Shown piece by piece: positions 1 through 12,460 of a stretch of 64,000 nucleotides of DNA. The stretch is from positions 62,001-126,000 of the forward strand of contig VTFK01000274.1 of NCBI GenBank assembly GCA_009617715.1. Direction: 5' to 3'. The notes under the pieces were generated by a model. The model saw only the letters and a program-made list of their open reading frames with translations, searched no databases and had not been told where the DNA came from. The stretch's first letter is position 1, and every line of letters begins with the position of its first letter. The translations under genes and the position numbers were made by a program. The stretch comes from Plectrocnemia conspersa (taxonomy: Eukaryota > Arthropoda > Insecta > Trichoptera > Polycentropodidae).

Positions 1-65
1 TATGAAGCCGGCGGACGAGGCGCCGTCGGCCGTCGTACTTCCGCTGAGTGCCACACAGCTCATGA
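1..65 (-). CDS. possible partial coding exon at window edge
   Basis: This is a GC-rich patch in otherwise AT-rich DNA. On the minus strand a reading frame opens with ATG at 63-61 and runs off the window edge as MSCVALSGSTTADGASSAGF and onward. Its codons are mostly G/C-ending. A possible acceptor, TTTATTTGATTAG followed by TC, lies just upstream at 66-68. The strand matches the three putative recursive splice sites, so this may be the next exon of the same gene. The plus strand also has an open frame here (starting MKPADEAPSAVVLPLSATQL), so strand is not certain. No family is recognised. It could equally be a GC-rich non-coding patch. Confidence 0.3.
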
Positions 66-519
66 CTAATCAAATAAATTAGCTCCCACATTGAATGCTG
101 TTACGCATTAAAATTGTTGCCCTAAATGTACAAGACGATATCATAAAGTATGTACAACTCAAAAAAAATATAATATTTAGAATAGTATTTTTTATTATGC
201 CCCCACAAATTCTTCCTTAAAAAATTTAGTACATCTTATCTAATGCTTAACGATCATATATTAGAAGATATGAAAAACATAATATAAGGCAAGTATATGT
301 AATATTTGAACGAATCGTCAATTCCTATCAATTTAATACAAAGTAAATAAAAAATAAATTTAACTTTTAAATGTTAAAGGAAAATTATTAACGACGCCTT
401 CTATATTATAAATATATATGTATATATTTCTACGAGTCTTTTAATTGCGTTTTGACTCTATGGGTGAGCAACGAAAGCATTATAATAAACTTGAGCTTGT
501 TATATACGCAATAAATTCA
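66..519. other. AT-rich non-coding stretch
   Basis: Plain AT-rich DNA with short A and T runs and a brief TATA-type run near 408-428. I see no gene, repeat or structured site. Confidence 0.5.
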
Positions 520-696
520 TTAGTCGAGTCTAATTATCGCACTTTTAGCAAGCGTCTGCTCGCGCCCGGCAGATTTGCATGACAAACTAAAGAATTTTAA
601 TATCTTCCAGCTGTTGACGGTAAATTGCATTTCCTGGCAGCAATAACTCCAGAACACGTCTGCCTCGACGCCAACGGGCAAATAATTATTTCTCAC
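520..696 (-). other. exon-like GC-richer segment after a splice acceptor
   Basis: Going down the minus strand from the acceptor at 697, this segment is open in one frame to 520 and is clearly GC-richer than its flanks. The translation (for example YLPVGVEADVFWSYCCQEM) resembles no family I know. The segment begins GTGAGA, itself donor-like, and no good donor consensus is visible at its other end. It could be a cassette exon, a recursive-splicing exon, or a non-coding GC-richer element. Being only about 630 bases from the possible exon at 1-65 is unusually close for a pure ratchet point. Confidence 0.3.
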
Positions 697-726
697 CTGA
701 AACAATAGGAAAAATGCTATCATAGA
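676..726 (-). promoter_or_regulatory. putative recursive splice site at 696/697
   Basis: The minus strand reads TTTTTCCTATTGTTTCAG and then GTGAGAAAT, so an acceptor is followed with no gap by a donor-like hexamer. This matches the ratchet-point design known from long insect introns. The tract upstream of the CAG is mostly pyrimidine. GTGAGA is a weaker donor than GTAAGT. The alternative is an ordinary acceptor of an exon that happens to start GTGAG. Confidence 0.4.
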
Positions 727-1134
727 AGAGCCAATGGCGACGTGTTTATATGTAGTGGATTTTTATGGAATATATAGTTAGTTGACTAATGAAACACATT
801 TTTTATACAATTTTATAATAATATTAAGAACTTTATAAAAACATTTATTTTTAAATAAATGTTTTTAGATTTATTATTATTCAAATAAATATCATAAATT
901 ACACTTTTTTAAGCAGGTTGACGACTTAATACCAATTACACGGTCAATAGCCTACATTAGTATTACAGCCCCAAAATAAAGTCACCTGAATTTTATAGCT
1001 TCAATATTAACTGCTTACTAATACATCTATGTGACAAGAGTATTAGCAGTTTTTTTTTGTTTACTTGTTGATAATGAGACATACAATTTTAAGCGATAAA
1101 TAAATAGCTATTACAGTCGTAAATATGTTACGCT
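724..1134. other. AT-rich stretch with a perfect short palindrome
   Basis: Non-coding. It holds a 13-base perfect inverted repeat with a 2-base centre at about 837-864 (arm AAAACATTTATTT). Otherwise nothing is recognised. Confidence 0.5.
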
Positions 1135-2210
1135 TGCACTACACTCTCTGGAAGTTGTCCAAAACGAAGTTACAACTGAAGTCAGCCGAGGACGCCGACT
1201 TCCGATTAGCGGCCACACTGCCACAAATTTCATATGCCATCCGGACGGTGGGCGTGAATGACGTCCGCACGGCGGCTGCTGTCATGTACAGCTGGCATAT
1301 TTGCGCGCCATCGAAAAATGTGCCAAATAATCGCAATTTTTAAATTATCCTATTATTAAAATTACGCTACTGATAATTATAAAAGTTTGTATGGGCACTC
1401 ACCAATACAATATCAGTGAAAACTTTTCGGTCGTAAATATTCAATTTACGCAAAATCTTTGTCGGCTTTTGCAAAATGTCATAAGGCATAAAAATGATAC
1501 TTTAGAATACGAACAACACATCTGTGACTATCTTAGAATTTGTCGCCATTGATTCTAAATAATAATTCGTTATGGTGTGACATTTATATAAACCGATCTA
1601 GGAAAATACATAAGGATATTTGAAACGATATTTTTTAACAAAATCAAGTACCACTAATTATTTTTTAATTATTTAATTTTATATGAAAAAAAATATGTTA
1701 GAAGAATATACTATCAAAAATATAATTAGTCCCTTTTGGTGCCCTAAAATATTCATAGATGACAGTAAGAGTCTGTTGAAGTCCCCGATAAGCATGTGGT
1801 ATTATAACTTGACCACTTGACCACGATGCAGCGCTCGATGTGCGTGTTGACCATAGGACGCCTACGCGCATACTGAAATTGAACCAAGTTACTCGTTCTA
1901 TCTCAATTTGCGAAAAACCATATTATTATCTCTCTCACTCTCGTCACTTAACATGCGAGAGGGCGAAAGGGGAAGTATCTCACCGCTCACGCTCGAAAGA
2001 GCAGCTCCGACAATGTTCGGAAGCGCTCGAATCTGGCCATGACGACTGAATTACCCACACTTTACCTCCCGTTCTCGGTAACCTCGGACCACTTCCGACA
2101 GATTTTAGAGCGGGCAGAACCGAACTTGACCGAAGTAACCTACAGTAAGGACGTAAAGTATATTCCCCGTCCTTGGCCAACTTTGGCCAACTTCCAGAGA
2201 GTGTAGTGCA
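1135..2210. mobile_element. TIR element family A, copy 1 (complete, non-autonomous)
   Basis: The ends are inverted copies: the left starts GCACTACACTCTCTGGAAGT at 1136, and the right end at about 2188-2209 is its reverse complement. Terminal inverted repeats are at least 22 bases. The body of about 1.07 kb has no transposase. The interior is near-identical to 23627-25150 (copy 2), and the left end recurs at 34347-34430, so this is a multi-copy family. Superfamily is uncertain because I could not find a convincing target-site duplication. Copy 2 lacks about 23 bases that are present here near 1250-1275. Open frames inside are accidental. Confidence 0.75.
1696..1703 (+). other. paralogous empty site of the hAT insertion at 24187
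   Basis: TGTTAGAA occurs once here, inside family A copy 1. In copy 2 the same octamer flanks both sides of the hAT element at 24187-24893. Copy 1 therefore preserves the pre-insertion state. Confidence 0.85.
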
Positions 2211-3839
2211 GACATTACCTTCTACACTAAATTTGTTAATAGGATGTTTGAAAATAATATACATAAGTAAAGAATAAGTACTTTTTTTATTCGAAACTAA
2301 TGATATTGTTTTTTTATATAAACAATATTATTATTATAATATATGTATGTAACATTTTACCATAACGAATATTTTACTTACTATTATTTTAAAGTTACAA
2401 ATTATACCAAAGAAAATATATAAAGAGAAATCATATAGGAATTCAACCCTCTTACATATTGTCGTCAGCTCATAAAACTCGGCGCATTATGTGCGAATCC
2501 CCTAATCTTTTACATCTGAAAATTTCTAGATGTTTCGCCACACAAAGGAATACCACGGCGGGTGTTTCTTTGAAAGTTATGCTTAAATCCTTTATTTTTA
2601 CTGTAAAATTACCGCGCTGCGTCGCTCCAATCTTCTGAATGGAGAGACATTTCCGCATCGGGAATAAAGAAACGTCTATCTCAACTACACGTACATCTTT
2701 TAGGAGTTTCCATTGTGAGTACGCCACAAAAATATCTATGCAACATACTAGAGACAAAAAAAAAAAAAAGCTCTCCTAGTAATCGCAGAAAGTATAATAA
2801 GTCCTTAGACTATCTTAAAACGAAAAATAATAAATCAAACACAAATTGTTGAGAATCTCTGCAAAATTACGCTGTACGCGTCTAACGGTGAGTTCGCGTA
2901 AATAATAAACGCAAACTAACAAAACTAATATTAAGAACCAAACCGCTCGTTTGCTCCTCATCAAAATGTTAACATTGTTGTAAGTGGTTTCAAAATAATG
3001 GGCCGAGAAGGATAAGGGAAACCTCCCAGGTGTATATGAATTTATAAAACATTATGTTTAACAGCGTTATTACGCCAAGGGCGAAATCGATAGCACGCAA
3101 AACTACCGACTAAAAGCTAATATCGTTATCTAAGTTAAATTGCACTTAAATAATTTATGTAACTAAGGTGGTTGCTGTGAGATTCTTAATGGTAATTTTA
3201 ATATTTATTATAACATTTTTATATATTTTTTCATAAGTGATGTGATTAAATGAAATACAAACTTTTACTCTTCAGCTTTTTATTTCGCAAATCAATAAGT
3301 ACCTGGAACAAACGAAAAAACAGTAATTAGTACATTAGCTCAAAAGTTAACAACATATGTATTTATAATTATTATATATAATATTAGTAATAAAGTGAAC
3401 TAGGGAATAGATATGCTTTGCCTTATGTACATATGAAATAAATACATATAAAATTATAATAAAATAGTATATTGTATACAGAGTATTTTTAAATAAAGTT
3501 AGTGGTAGAAATCAGCCTCTTTTTTAAATAAATGCTAATAAAGTTTTAATAAACATATTTTTTCCAACGTATATCATAGCGTTTTACTGAAACGAAAATT
3601 ATTGTTATATTTTTAATAAATGCAAAATTCTTGTCTATGTACAAAATATTTGAGTCACAAATATTTTGTGAGATTTTTTATATTAACCTCTAAGCTGAAT
3701 AATTCGCATTCAACAAAGTTTTCTGTTTGACAGAGCTGTGAAACTTATTTTTGGTATACATATTTCTATATTTAAAACGCCTTCACCCGATTATACTCAC
3801 AAAAATACACTTTTATGACATAAATTCAGCAAGCTTTAA
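2211..3839. other. AT-rich non-coding stretch
   Basis: No gene is recognised. A strong acceptor-like tract (TTTTTTCGTTTGTTCCAG) occurs on the minus strand ending at 3303, but it is followed by the weak donor GTACTT. A slightly GC-richer patch lies at about 2460-2720 with no readable function. Confidence 0.45.
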
Positions 3840-4165
3840 AAGCGCACAGCAACAGCGCGTGAGTTGAATTAATCCCGTTTGCTCCCAGTATGCGCTTATT
3901 ATTAAACCTAACCGCCGCTTTTCGGTTTAACCATTTGTCGTCCGCTTCTTTTGACCGCGGTTAAAATAAAGACACAAACGTTTTGCGACAATATTTCATA
4001 ACGTCCGAATGGCGACAGTTTAACTTTAAAATACAGCAACAAGTTGTCACGGCCTGTAGTGCACAAAACAGGGGCGTCTAAACACCGAACGGCACGCTAT
4101 ATTTAAATTTATATTTAAAAAATTCTAATAAATTATAAATGACCGCCGCGTGCCGGCCAAGGGGT
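3840..4165. promoter_or_regulatory. candidate regulatory island
   Basis: GC-richer than both flanks, with long non-repetitive sequence, several CG dinucleotides and no sustained reading frame. Such islands in AT-rich insect introns are often enhancers. That is inference from composition alone. Confidence 0.25.
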
Positions 4166-6189
4166 TAACAATTAAACATAACTACTTCTTACATGAAGCT
4201 TTTGCACTTGTGAGGTCATAAAAAAGCTCGTTATTTGCGTTTATTTGCACGAAGGGAAGTCAGAGATTATGGAAAAATCTAAACATGTATGTATCAGTAA
4301 CAGTGCGTGTTATGTTATGACTTAAAGTAAGATATAGTAAAAACATTGTATTACCTAGTATTAACCCTCTACATTCTACAATCAAAATAAATCTCAAACT
4401 AAAAATTAAGCGCTGATCCCTTATAATACAATCACTATTAATTGTATTACATGTGTTATGATCAAACATAATGCAACACATGTATTTTTATTATTATCAA
4501 AGGTGCAAATTTTAAATTATCTTTACTATAAATTAGAGTAAATTAAAATATTTATAAATAAAATTAAATTAGCCTTTTATTAAAATAATTTATATTAATA
4601 TTATAAATATTTTTAAAAGTACAAAGATAAAACATTTTAAGTATTGACCGATTGATCGAATTGACATATAATAACATTAAAATGTAATAGCCAATTGTGT
4701 TATTTTTTTAATTAAGTAGACGTCGAATTTAAAGATTTTGAGACAAGGTTTGTCATATGTAATTTTAAAAAAAATTGTCGGACCTCTGTGGCGGCTAATA
4801 GTCAAAAGAGTATTTCACCTTTTCGGGAGCTCCTCAAATGTCTAATCTGGGTCCTCTGCTCTTATGACATAAATACGGCAGTTACAAATTCAAGTTTTTT
4901 TCATTCAATATGTGACAAAAAACTCCCGTTCGCCATCAGATCTCAATGAGAACCATTTTAATTAAGGAAACTTCAGCTAAAGATCTCAGAATCATTTTTG
5001 AGAGCAGGTAGAGATTCTCTATCCACGTAAAAGACTGTAATAAATCTTCCAATATGCTAGGCTTTGTTGTGAGGAACGCATTTTACTTTGACGATCCATC
5101 AGTTATTCGCCTGCTCTGTGACAATTCGCAGCATAATAGCATTTATATTACAATAATTTGGAATCCCCGAATAACCAAATACTTCCTTTTAATCAAAAAA
5201 GTTCGGAAAACATTTTTGAAATTATTTTCCGTTCATGAATCTCGGCGCCTTTCTTTCTGAGTTCTTGCAGAAAGTTATTTGTCGCTAAGCATTTCTTTAA
5301 ACTACCAAAGTATGCTGTTGACAATCAAACTATTCTCTAGGAATTACAGTTTTGAGTTTCGGAACGTCTTCGAGGATCACGATCGCGTCTAACCAGGACG
5401 TCTGTACTAACTGACTCCGCCTATGGCTGTCGCCATCTGACTATTTAATCTCAGCTACGAGGAGCTGGACCAGTTCATATTAATTAAAGTTGCGTTTTGC
5501 AATAATACAATGTATTGCTTTTTTATTATTGTCCTAGTTATGCTACGATGGTCTTAATTTATTTTATATAAATAAATAATAGGTTGTTTGACAATCAATT
5601 AATTTTACTTATGAAGAGTATTTTTTTAGTAAAATAGCAACAAAAATGTTTTCCAAAATATCAATTAAATAAAACCTTAATAGAAAGACAAAAAACTGTA
5701 CAGCTAAATTCAGTTTTATTTATAATAATACATAATAAAAATACTTGCCATTATTTTTTTTAATGATGCAAGAATAATTAATAAAATTATTAAACTTGTA
5801 TTTTCATTTGCATTTAGTACTCAATGAGTCGTTCCAAATTAAATTTGAACTGGATCTTGATTAGTCAACTGAATCAGATTCAAATTGATAAAGGGTTGAT
5901 TTCAATGAAGCTGAGCCAATTATAGATCTTTGAAAAATACTTGCTCAAATGGAGTTGTGGGTAATTGAATTGTGAGTAAAATATATACATTCTCTATCTC
6001 AACTTACATATACACAATATATAAAATACAAATATTAGCTAGCGATCTTCAACTATAATAAACTAAAACATTTGTGGAAGAGAATCGGAAGCAAATATAA
6101 TTTTATATGCCTTGTTGCATGTAATAATTTAATTATTAATCAATAGCACAGTATAAAGCAAATCAGAGCATAATATGTATTTCCTTGTA
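4166..6189. other. AT-rich non-coding stretch
   Basis: No coding or repeat structure is recognised. A mildly GC-richer patch at about 5340-5470 has no open frame of note. Confidence 0.45.
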
Positions 6190-6640
6190 TATGTAAACTC
6201 AATCCAAACCCGTATGCGTTATTATCGGGTTACCGATACTTAACCGTTAGATGAACCATGAATTGGACGTTTGTCATAGCCCACATGATATATAAACGCA
6301 GATACAATTCAATAAGCGATGGAATGCTCGATCTAAATCGATTTATTGAAGGAAGTGTCCAGTGGCGGCACTCCTTCTCATTGTTGTCTGCCATTATTAT
6401 GGTGGTCGTGATAATAATTGACGATGTTTAGTCAATCATGACTGGCAGGTAAACATCGCTCGTTTCCACCGGACAGACTACTAACTTCTGCGAAAGCATT
6501 TATTATGTTTGTGCAGTTTATAGCGCGTTTTGCATTGAAAGAAGCCTGCCTGAACAAAATGGTACACTTATGGGAACGAGCCAAAGGAAACATCGGTCAT
6601 GGTAGAGTTGCAGTTGGATTGACGTCTGACCACCGCACCT
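6190..6640. promoter_or_regulatory. candidate regulatory island
   Basis: A GC-richer unique sequence block inside AT-rich DNA, with an ATCTAAATCGAT motif and many short dyads. The plus-strand open frame through 6505-6810 has no family resemblance and I regard it as chance. Confidence 0.25.
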
Positions 6641-7000
6641 TGTATGTGAAGAGATATAAATTTACAAACATGTGTAAAGTATGTAGACAATGTACGTTGT
6701 ACATGTGTATAATATTATGGCGTTGGATTAAAATTAATTGTCTGTTTGTTGGCTCTTATAAAAAACCATGGGAGAAATCGTTAGACTTGAGATGTTTTAA
6801 ATTAACGTGATATTACAGAAAGCAAAAAATATTCATAAGCTTTAATTAAATAAACTACAATTAATTTATATAAACATGATTTTAAACTTAAGCAATATAT
6901 ATATATATATATATATGTATCCTTAAATTTTTTTTTTAATTTTATTTTAATATAGCTATTAAGATAAATATATATATAACGTTTTATTTCTCTTCTAAGC
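6641..7000. repeat. AT-rich stretch with TA microsatellite
   Basis: A run of alternating T and A of a little over 20 bases lies at about 6894-6916, with a second short TA run near 6968-6977. Nothing else is recognised. Confidence 0.7.
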
Positions 7001-7385
7001 AGTATAAATCGCAACCCTCCTGTATCCAACAATTGGCCACTTAGAAAAACCCATCGGCGGCGTCGAAGTCGAATAGAATTTTTATTCGCAGCCACTATAG
7101 GCTACTAATGAACTATTTAGCCGTAATTATATCCTGAACAGTGGCATTAATGGCATTTCCTAGCGGCCCATAAGCTTCGTACTGGGAATACTAAATTGTG
7201 CGCCCCTTTCGCTTGTTTGGTAGAAAAACGAACGGCGGTTTTAAAATATTCGCGGTTCATTTATATGTAAACTCGATTTCACGGATTCTGGCTTTATTTG
7301 TCATTCAGTTACTGTCACAGGCCATTTCTTTTCGGCTGCGGGCCTGGAACTGTGTGCACTTGGCCAATTCATTCGGTATATGTAC
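7001..7385. promoter_or_regulatory. candidate regulatory island
   Basis: GC-richer unique DNA, including a CGGCGGCGTCG patch near 7055. No convincing reading frame. Enhancer-like by composition only. Confidence 0.2.
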
Positions 7386-8399
7386 GTATTAAATATATAC
7401 GTAAAGGAAGATCCAAAAAAATAAATAATTTTTTTATTAATATTTAAATATTATTTATAATAATTTATATAAATAAAAATAGTTCTCGAAAGTTAATCCA
7501 CACACAATATTCTCACAACGATAAAAAATAAATCTCGTAACCAAAAAATTTCGCTGACAATATAAAAATCCGTATATTCTACCCTGCGCATTATACTATT
7601 ATTTTTTTACCCTTTGGTTAGCGATCGCCGAAGTGCTCATCTAGTCCGATTCTATTTTGGGGCATGAATACATTTTGTAGGTGTGTCCAAAAAGCTATTA
7701 AATTAGTTCGCAAACATTCTCATTGAAGCTGTCTCGGAACAACAATATTTAAAAATATGTGAAACTTGATCACAGAGGGAGAGACGCCAGAAAGACGACT
7801 CAAGAGTCACAACAGCAGTCACAGTATCGACGTGAAAGACACTAGCGGATCGTTCAGAAAATACATATCCACAGACCTAGCTGCTTCACGAAATCACAGC
7901 CGACAATAATACAACTTTACATGCCAGCACAGACTCTTTGTCTTCCAGGACCTTCCGTTTTAAATCCACTGCCTGATAGCGATATCTAGATTGCTATATA
8001 TGTGTGGTAATATGTTTATAAAATAAGCTGTTTATCTGAAAAGTCACACCTTTTAAGCTACAAAACCCTAAAACTGTAATTTATATTTTTTATATTTATC
8101 TATAAAATATTAAAATAAGAAGTGAAAAATATATTTCGAAAAAATAAATTTGAGAATATCAAAAAATTGCGTTGACAAAACAATAGCGTCCAACTACTTT
8201 AAAAGTAGCTATTTTTTAAACTACTGCACCTAAAAATATTACAATAAAAGCCCTAGACATAAAACAGCGTATTATATGACACTAAAAGAATTTAAAGCTC
8301 ACGTTTTACCACCAATTAAAAATCAACAATTCCTACTACATTTTATTGATATATAACCATGAATGCACATTTTAAAAAGAGCATTGTTATAAAAGCAGT
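7386..8399. other. AT-rich non-coding stretch
   Basis: Mostly A/T. A more balanced segment at 7690-7985 is free of known repeats and has no long frame. No gene is seen. Confidence 0.4.
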
Positions 8400-9010
8400 A
8401 TATTGATAATTTATCGCATCTCTATCGATCTGACAAAAGCGCGTCGACAAAATGGCGAACCGACATAAGCGCACATGACAAAAGAACAAAGGACAAAGCC
8501 CTCAAAATATAAAAGTCTACAGTGTCTTTTCTAAAAATGCTTTTTTCAGCGTTTAATATAATCTTGAACAGAATATATCGCAGTTGTTAACGTCTCTAGT
8601 ACATAAAAAAAGTGGAGTTATGTGAAAATTATAAAAATATTTAAAAAACAGCGTTTTAAAAACCAGTGAAAAAAAAAATCAAAACCACAACATAGTACAT
8701 ATGTGCACTATTGTTTAAAAAATGTACATCAAATTAAACGCATTAAGCAGCATTCGCGCGATTATTACAAACAACCGATTACCGTTGCGAAACATAATGT
8801 CGGCCGCACACGTTCAAACTAATTTGCAGCACCGTCGTCCTCGGCAACGATCCTACAAATTTACATAATATTTATCTTATCCTCATACGTGCGAGCGCGG
8901 AAAACAACCCCAAGGGAAAGTTTGAGTGAAAATTTACATGTATTAAAATTTCCTCGGGGCACCCGCCACACGAACGTTCGAGAAAAGCGTCTTCTTAATT
9001 TTTACACGCA
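8400..9010. promoter_or_regulatory. candidate regulatory island
   Basis: Two GC-richer patches (about 8420-8500 and 8740-8990) with many CG dinucleotides and CGTTCG-type words. No frame longer than chance. Function is inferred only from composition. Confidence 0.25.
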
Positions 9011-10224
9011 AACGACACTTGTATTTTATTTTTACTCTGCTAGTATTCAATTTGTACTTTAAATAATATAATGCAATAAATGTGGTCTTTTTCTCTCATT
9101 TTAGCCTTACTTTTAACCTTGTAGAAATATCGAGTAGAAAGAGAAAAAATAAAAAATTGAGCATCCTATAGTAAACGATTAATGCTATAATTTATTAATA
9201 TATTTAGCAACTGCAGATTTTTTTATTTGTAGCTATATCAAATGAGCTTATATTTATTATGAGTGTTGAGATACAAAACACCTGTTGGAAACTATTACTA
9301 AGTGTGGGGAAAAAAAAACGATATCATACGATCGGATAAAACTTTTATTAATAAAATATAATTATTTAATGTATAAAACTTTAAAATTAAAGTATTTCTA
9401 ATTAATAATAAAATATAAATCTCATAGTAATAATAGCATAATTGATACATAAAAATAAAATTTATCGTCAAATTTCCTTTTAAACCTTACTATATAGGGC
9501 CTATTCATATAAATGTATATTGAATAGTCTATAATCCAGCACCTATAAGCCGTTTAGCTGCGGTAGCTTAGCATTCCAAAGTACTGACAGCTTATATTAG
9601 GTTATAGATTCAGTATTGCGCTACCTAAACTCTTTCTTACAACGACAAGCTATTAAAACGAATAATATCTAATTTAAATGTAATTCAGCACGGGCTTCTG
9701 GTATTCTTTTAATCACGTCGGAGTCACCACTTTAACGTCCGCTCGCCTGAAGGGCGCTGTTTTTAGTGCAAGATAGAAAACAGTGAGACGAAAGCTCCAG
9801 AAATAATATGACAGTAGTTGTAGCGACTGATAAACTCTGATTAAGTACTGTTTTATGACTATTTTTATTCACTTAATTACTTTATTTTTATAGTAAAAAT
9901 ATTATATAATTCGATACACTTGTGAATAATGATAATTAAATATAAATACGCTACACGTTTAAATAACTATAATAATTTATTTTTTGCTATGCCATTTTAA
10001 TTAAATTAAAATGTTCTGAGGTTATTGAACTCAACACTAGCAAGTTGTTGTTTTAAACCCAACTGATAAGATAATGGTCAAAGTAGAAATATTAGTTATT
10101 AAATTGATCTTTTAAATTGACTATGAAGCTAATTACATTAATATGTTTAACCAATAAATTTAGATCGACCAAAACTGCAATAAAACGTAAAGGCATTCAA
10201 CATTGTTTTTCCTTTGAAAATAAT
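9011..10224. other. AT-rich non-coding stretch
   Basis: No gene, element terminus or tandem repeat is recognised. A more balanced patch lies at about 9690-9800. Confidence 0.45.
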
Positions 10225-10755
10225 TTTTAGAGGATTTTTCAAGAAAAGTTTTAAATCGTGAATTTTAATTTTTCTAAAAATTTACTGTTTTATCAAGAAT
10301 GTTCATAGAGCTTTTTTTCTTTAAATTAAATTTATATGGATATTTGTACATGTTTAAATACTGATGCATAAGAAAAGCTGTGCCCATGCCAGAAGTTTAA
10401 AAATAAGTATGTGTTCCTGGAAGTTTTAATAGAGGTTGAAAGTATTTGATTGGCAAAAAAATCTCCACTATTCTAATCGGCTTTATCTTGGCATCAGTAA
10501 TCATAAAATAGATTAATAATAAGATTGCGTGAGAATCGTGCGATAAAATATGTAATGGGCTTTTTATACAGGTACGCCATAAAATTTGTCTGTTGGTAAA
10601 CTTAAATCTCGTTTTTTAAATAATACGAGAAATGTAAAGTAGCAATAGCTGTTTTGGACAATATTCTATACAATTTGTATATATTATAAATACGGAAACC
10701 CGAAATTATTTTATAGCTCGTCGCTGGTCCTTCGATTATTTGCATCCATTATAAC
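10225..10755 (+). repeat. diverged duplicated sequence, copy A
   Basis: Shares a colinear series of matching blocks, same orientation, with 55755-56230. Examples are TTCATAGAGC followed by a T run, GCGTGAGAATCG, ACGCCATAAAATTTG, the TCTCGTTTTTTTAA-type block, and a CGAAATT block near the end. Spacing between blocks is similar in both copies. The rest has drifted. It could be an old transposon family, a duplicated enhancer, or a pair of related non-coding RNAs. No TIR or coding frame is visible. Confidence 0.6.
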
Positions 10756-11689
10756 AAATCGTCATGCTATTACAGAGGAGAAATGAAAGAATGCCTAGAT
10801 AATTTCATTCGAAAATTTAAATCGGATGAGTATCACAATCCTATTGATTATATTTTCATCAGCACTTTAGAGATGAAAGATTTATTCGTTACGAGAATTT
10901 ATGTGTGGGTAGATAAAAACAAAAAATGATATGGTTAAGTGTTGAAGGATTCGATATACCGAGTGTTTCTTATTTTTCGATGTATTTTATTTCACGAAAA
11001 ATAAGAAGTTGATTTTTTCTAGAATTCTAGAGAAATTTTAACTATGAAAAATATGTTATATAGAGTATGTATTTTTATTATTGCAGTATATAAAATTTTG
11101 GTCAATATTTATTCATGTATATTAAAGTTTATCTTTAAAATATAGCGCAAAGTATGGTAAAAAAATATTTAAACCTACGAGTACATGATTATAATATTAA
11201 AATGCTAAAAACAATCACGTGATTTTTTTTTTTGTGTTTTGCATAGAATGACATTCGTACTATTTAAAATATATAAATGAAAACATTTAATAATATTTAA
11301 CTAATTTGGTAAATTAATATTATTATTTTATGTCATTGATTTTTGCATTTTAATCTTATTTTAAAGTCGCTGTTAATTGTGATTCCTATAGTCGGTCATA
11401 AAACTTACATTGGCAAACAATGAAAGTTGATTCATACTTTCTGTCCTTTTTCTTACTAGCTGCTCCGAATTCAGCTTTGAATTTAATATAATAAAATATC
11501 AATATGAATATATTAAAATATTTGTATAAATAATATTTTATGAAAAATTTCGAGAAATTTGAAAATATAATTTTGCATTTTTCTATATAACAAACCGTTA
11601 ATAAAACATAATAAATATAAAGCTAGTTCTCATATATTTTTTTAAATTTCCAAAATATGTATATAGGATGCATTAATGATTCAAAAACC
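10756..11689. other. AT-rich stretch with a hairpin
   Basis: Contains a 13-base perfect stem (TTCTTATTTTTCG with its complement) at 10967-10979 and 10995-11007, with a 15-base loop. Nothing else is recognised. Confidence 0.5.
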
Positions 11690-11890
11690 GTTTGGGCGTA
11701 TCGGATAAAGCGATACGTTGGCCCTGCGCGCCAAGCTTATCGAGGAATTAATTACGGCGAGCTTTAAAAGCTCACGGATTTTTGAGGTCCACTTTTTACA
11801 ATGAAAATGCCTTTTTCGAAAGCACCGCACATTGGTGCTACCAAAGGCGGTTTTTTAAAGCTCTTTACGAGACGTTGTTAATAATGCAAG
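11690..11890. promoter_or_regulatory. GC-richer island dense in short inverted repeats
   Basis: Four small perfect dyads lie within about 140 bases: CGTATCG/CGATACG at 11697-11717, TTGGC/GCCAA at 11718-11734, GAGCTTT/AAAGCTC at 11759-11773, and GCACC/GGTGC at 11822-11838. A TTAATTA homeodomain-type core sits between them. It may be a regulatory element with paired binding sites or a structured transcript. Confidence 0.3.
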
Positions 11891-12460
11891 AAGAAAATCC
11901 TTTTCCATTAAACATCAGGAAATAATTGTTTAACATTTTTTACTCTTTGTTACAGTAAGATTAAATGTTAGGTTTTATCTCAGTTAATAATTATATTATT
12001 TAAATACTTAGTATTTTCTAAGCTAATTTTAAAATACGTCATATAATGCTATTTTTAATTTAAATTTAAATTAATAAATTTATTGCCATTTTTTGATAAA
12101 ATATTGTTATAACTTATGTTTACTAAAAATGCTTAAATCTACAAAGAGCTGTCTTATAAATTGTATTTTTTGGACTGATTTAGTATTTTCTGAGATCATA
12201 AATCATTTACATGCCAGCATTAAATTCCACTTTTAAAAATGTACATTAATTTCATTTAAACTATTTCCGCGTGTATAGTTTTTACAGCGTTCAACCCTTT
12301 CATTATCCAAACGTTAATTACACACATAGGTACATACATTATGCGAAATATTTTAATACAAATTTAACGCGCGCACGTTCTAATTTCGGAAACACATTCG
12401 CACTTAACAATTTACGATGTCGTAATGAACGAATCGAGGCGTTCGTTGTGTGTATATAAT
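11891..12460. other. AT-rich non-coding stretch
   Basis: No recognisable gene or repeat. A balanced patch at 12270-12450 has a short chance open frame. Confidence 0.4.

Noticed and set aside
975..1000. Abutting acceptor/donor-like ATTCAG|GTGACT on the minus strand
   Set aside because: The upstream tract is A-rich, not pyrimidine-rich, and GTGACT is a poor donor.
3290..3325. Strong acceptor tract ending TTCCAG on the minus strand at 3303
   Set aside because: It is followed by GTACTT, a weak donor, so it does not meet the ratchet-point pattern. It could still be a decoy acceptor.
10555..10580. Plus-strand TTTTTATACAG|GTACGC
   Set aside because: The donor is weak, and the duplicate at about 56042 does not keep the abutting AG|GT.
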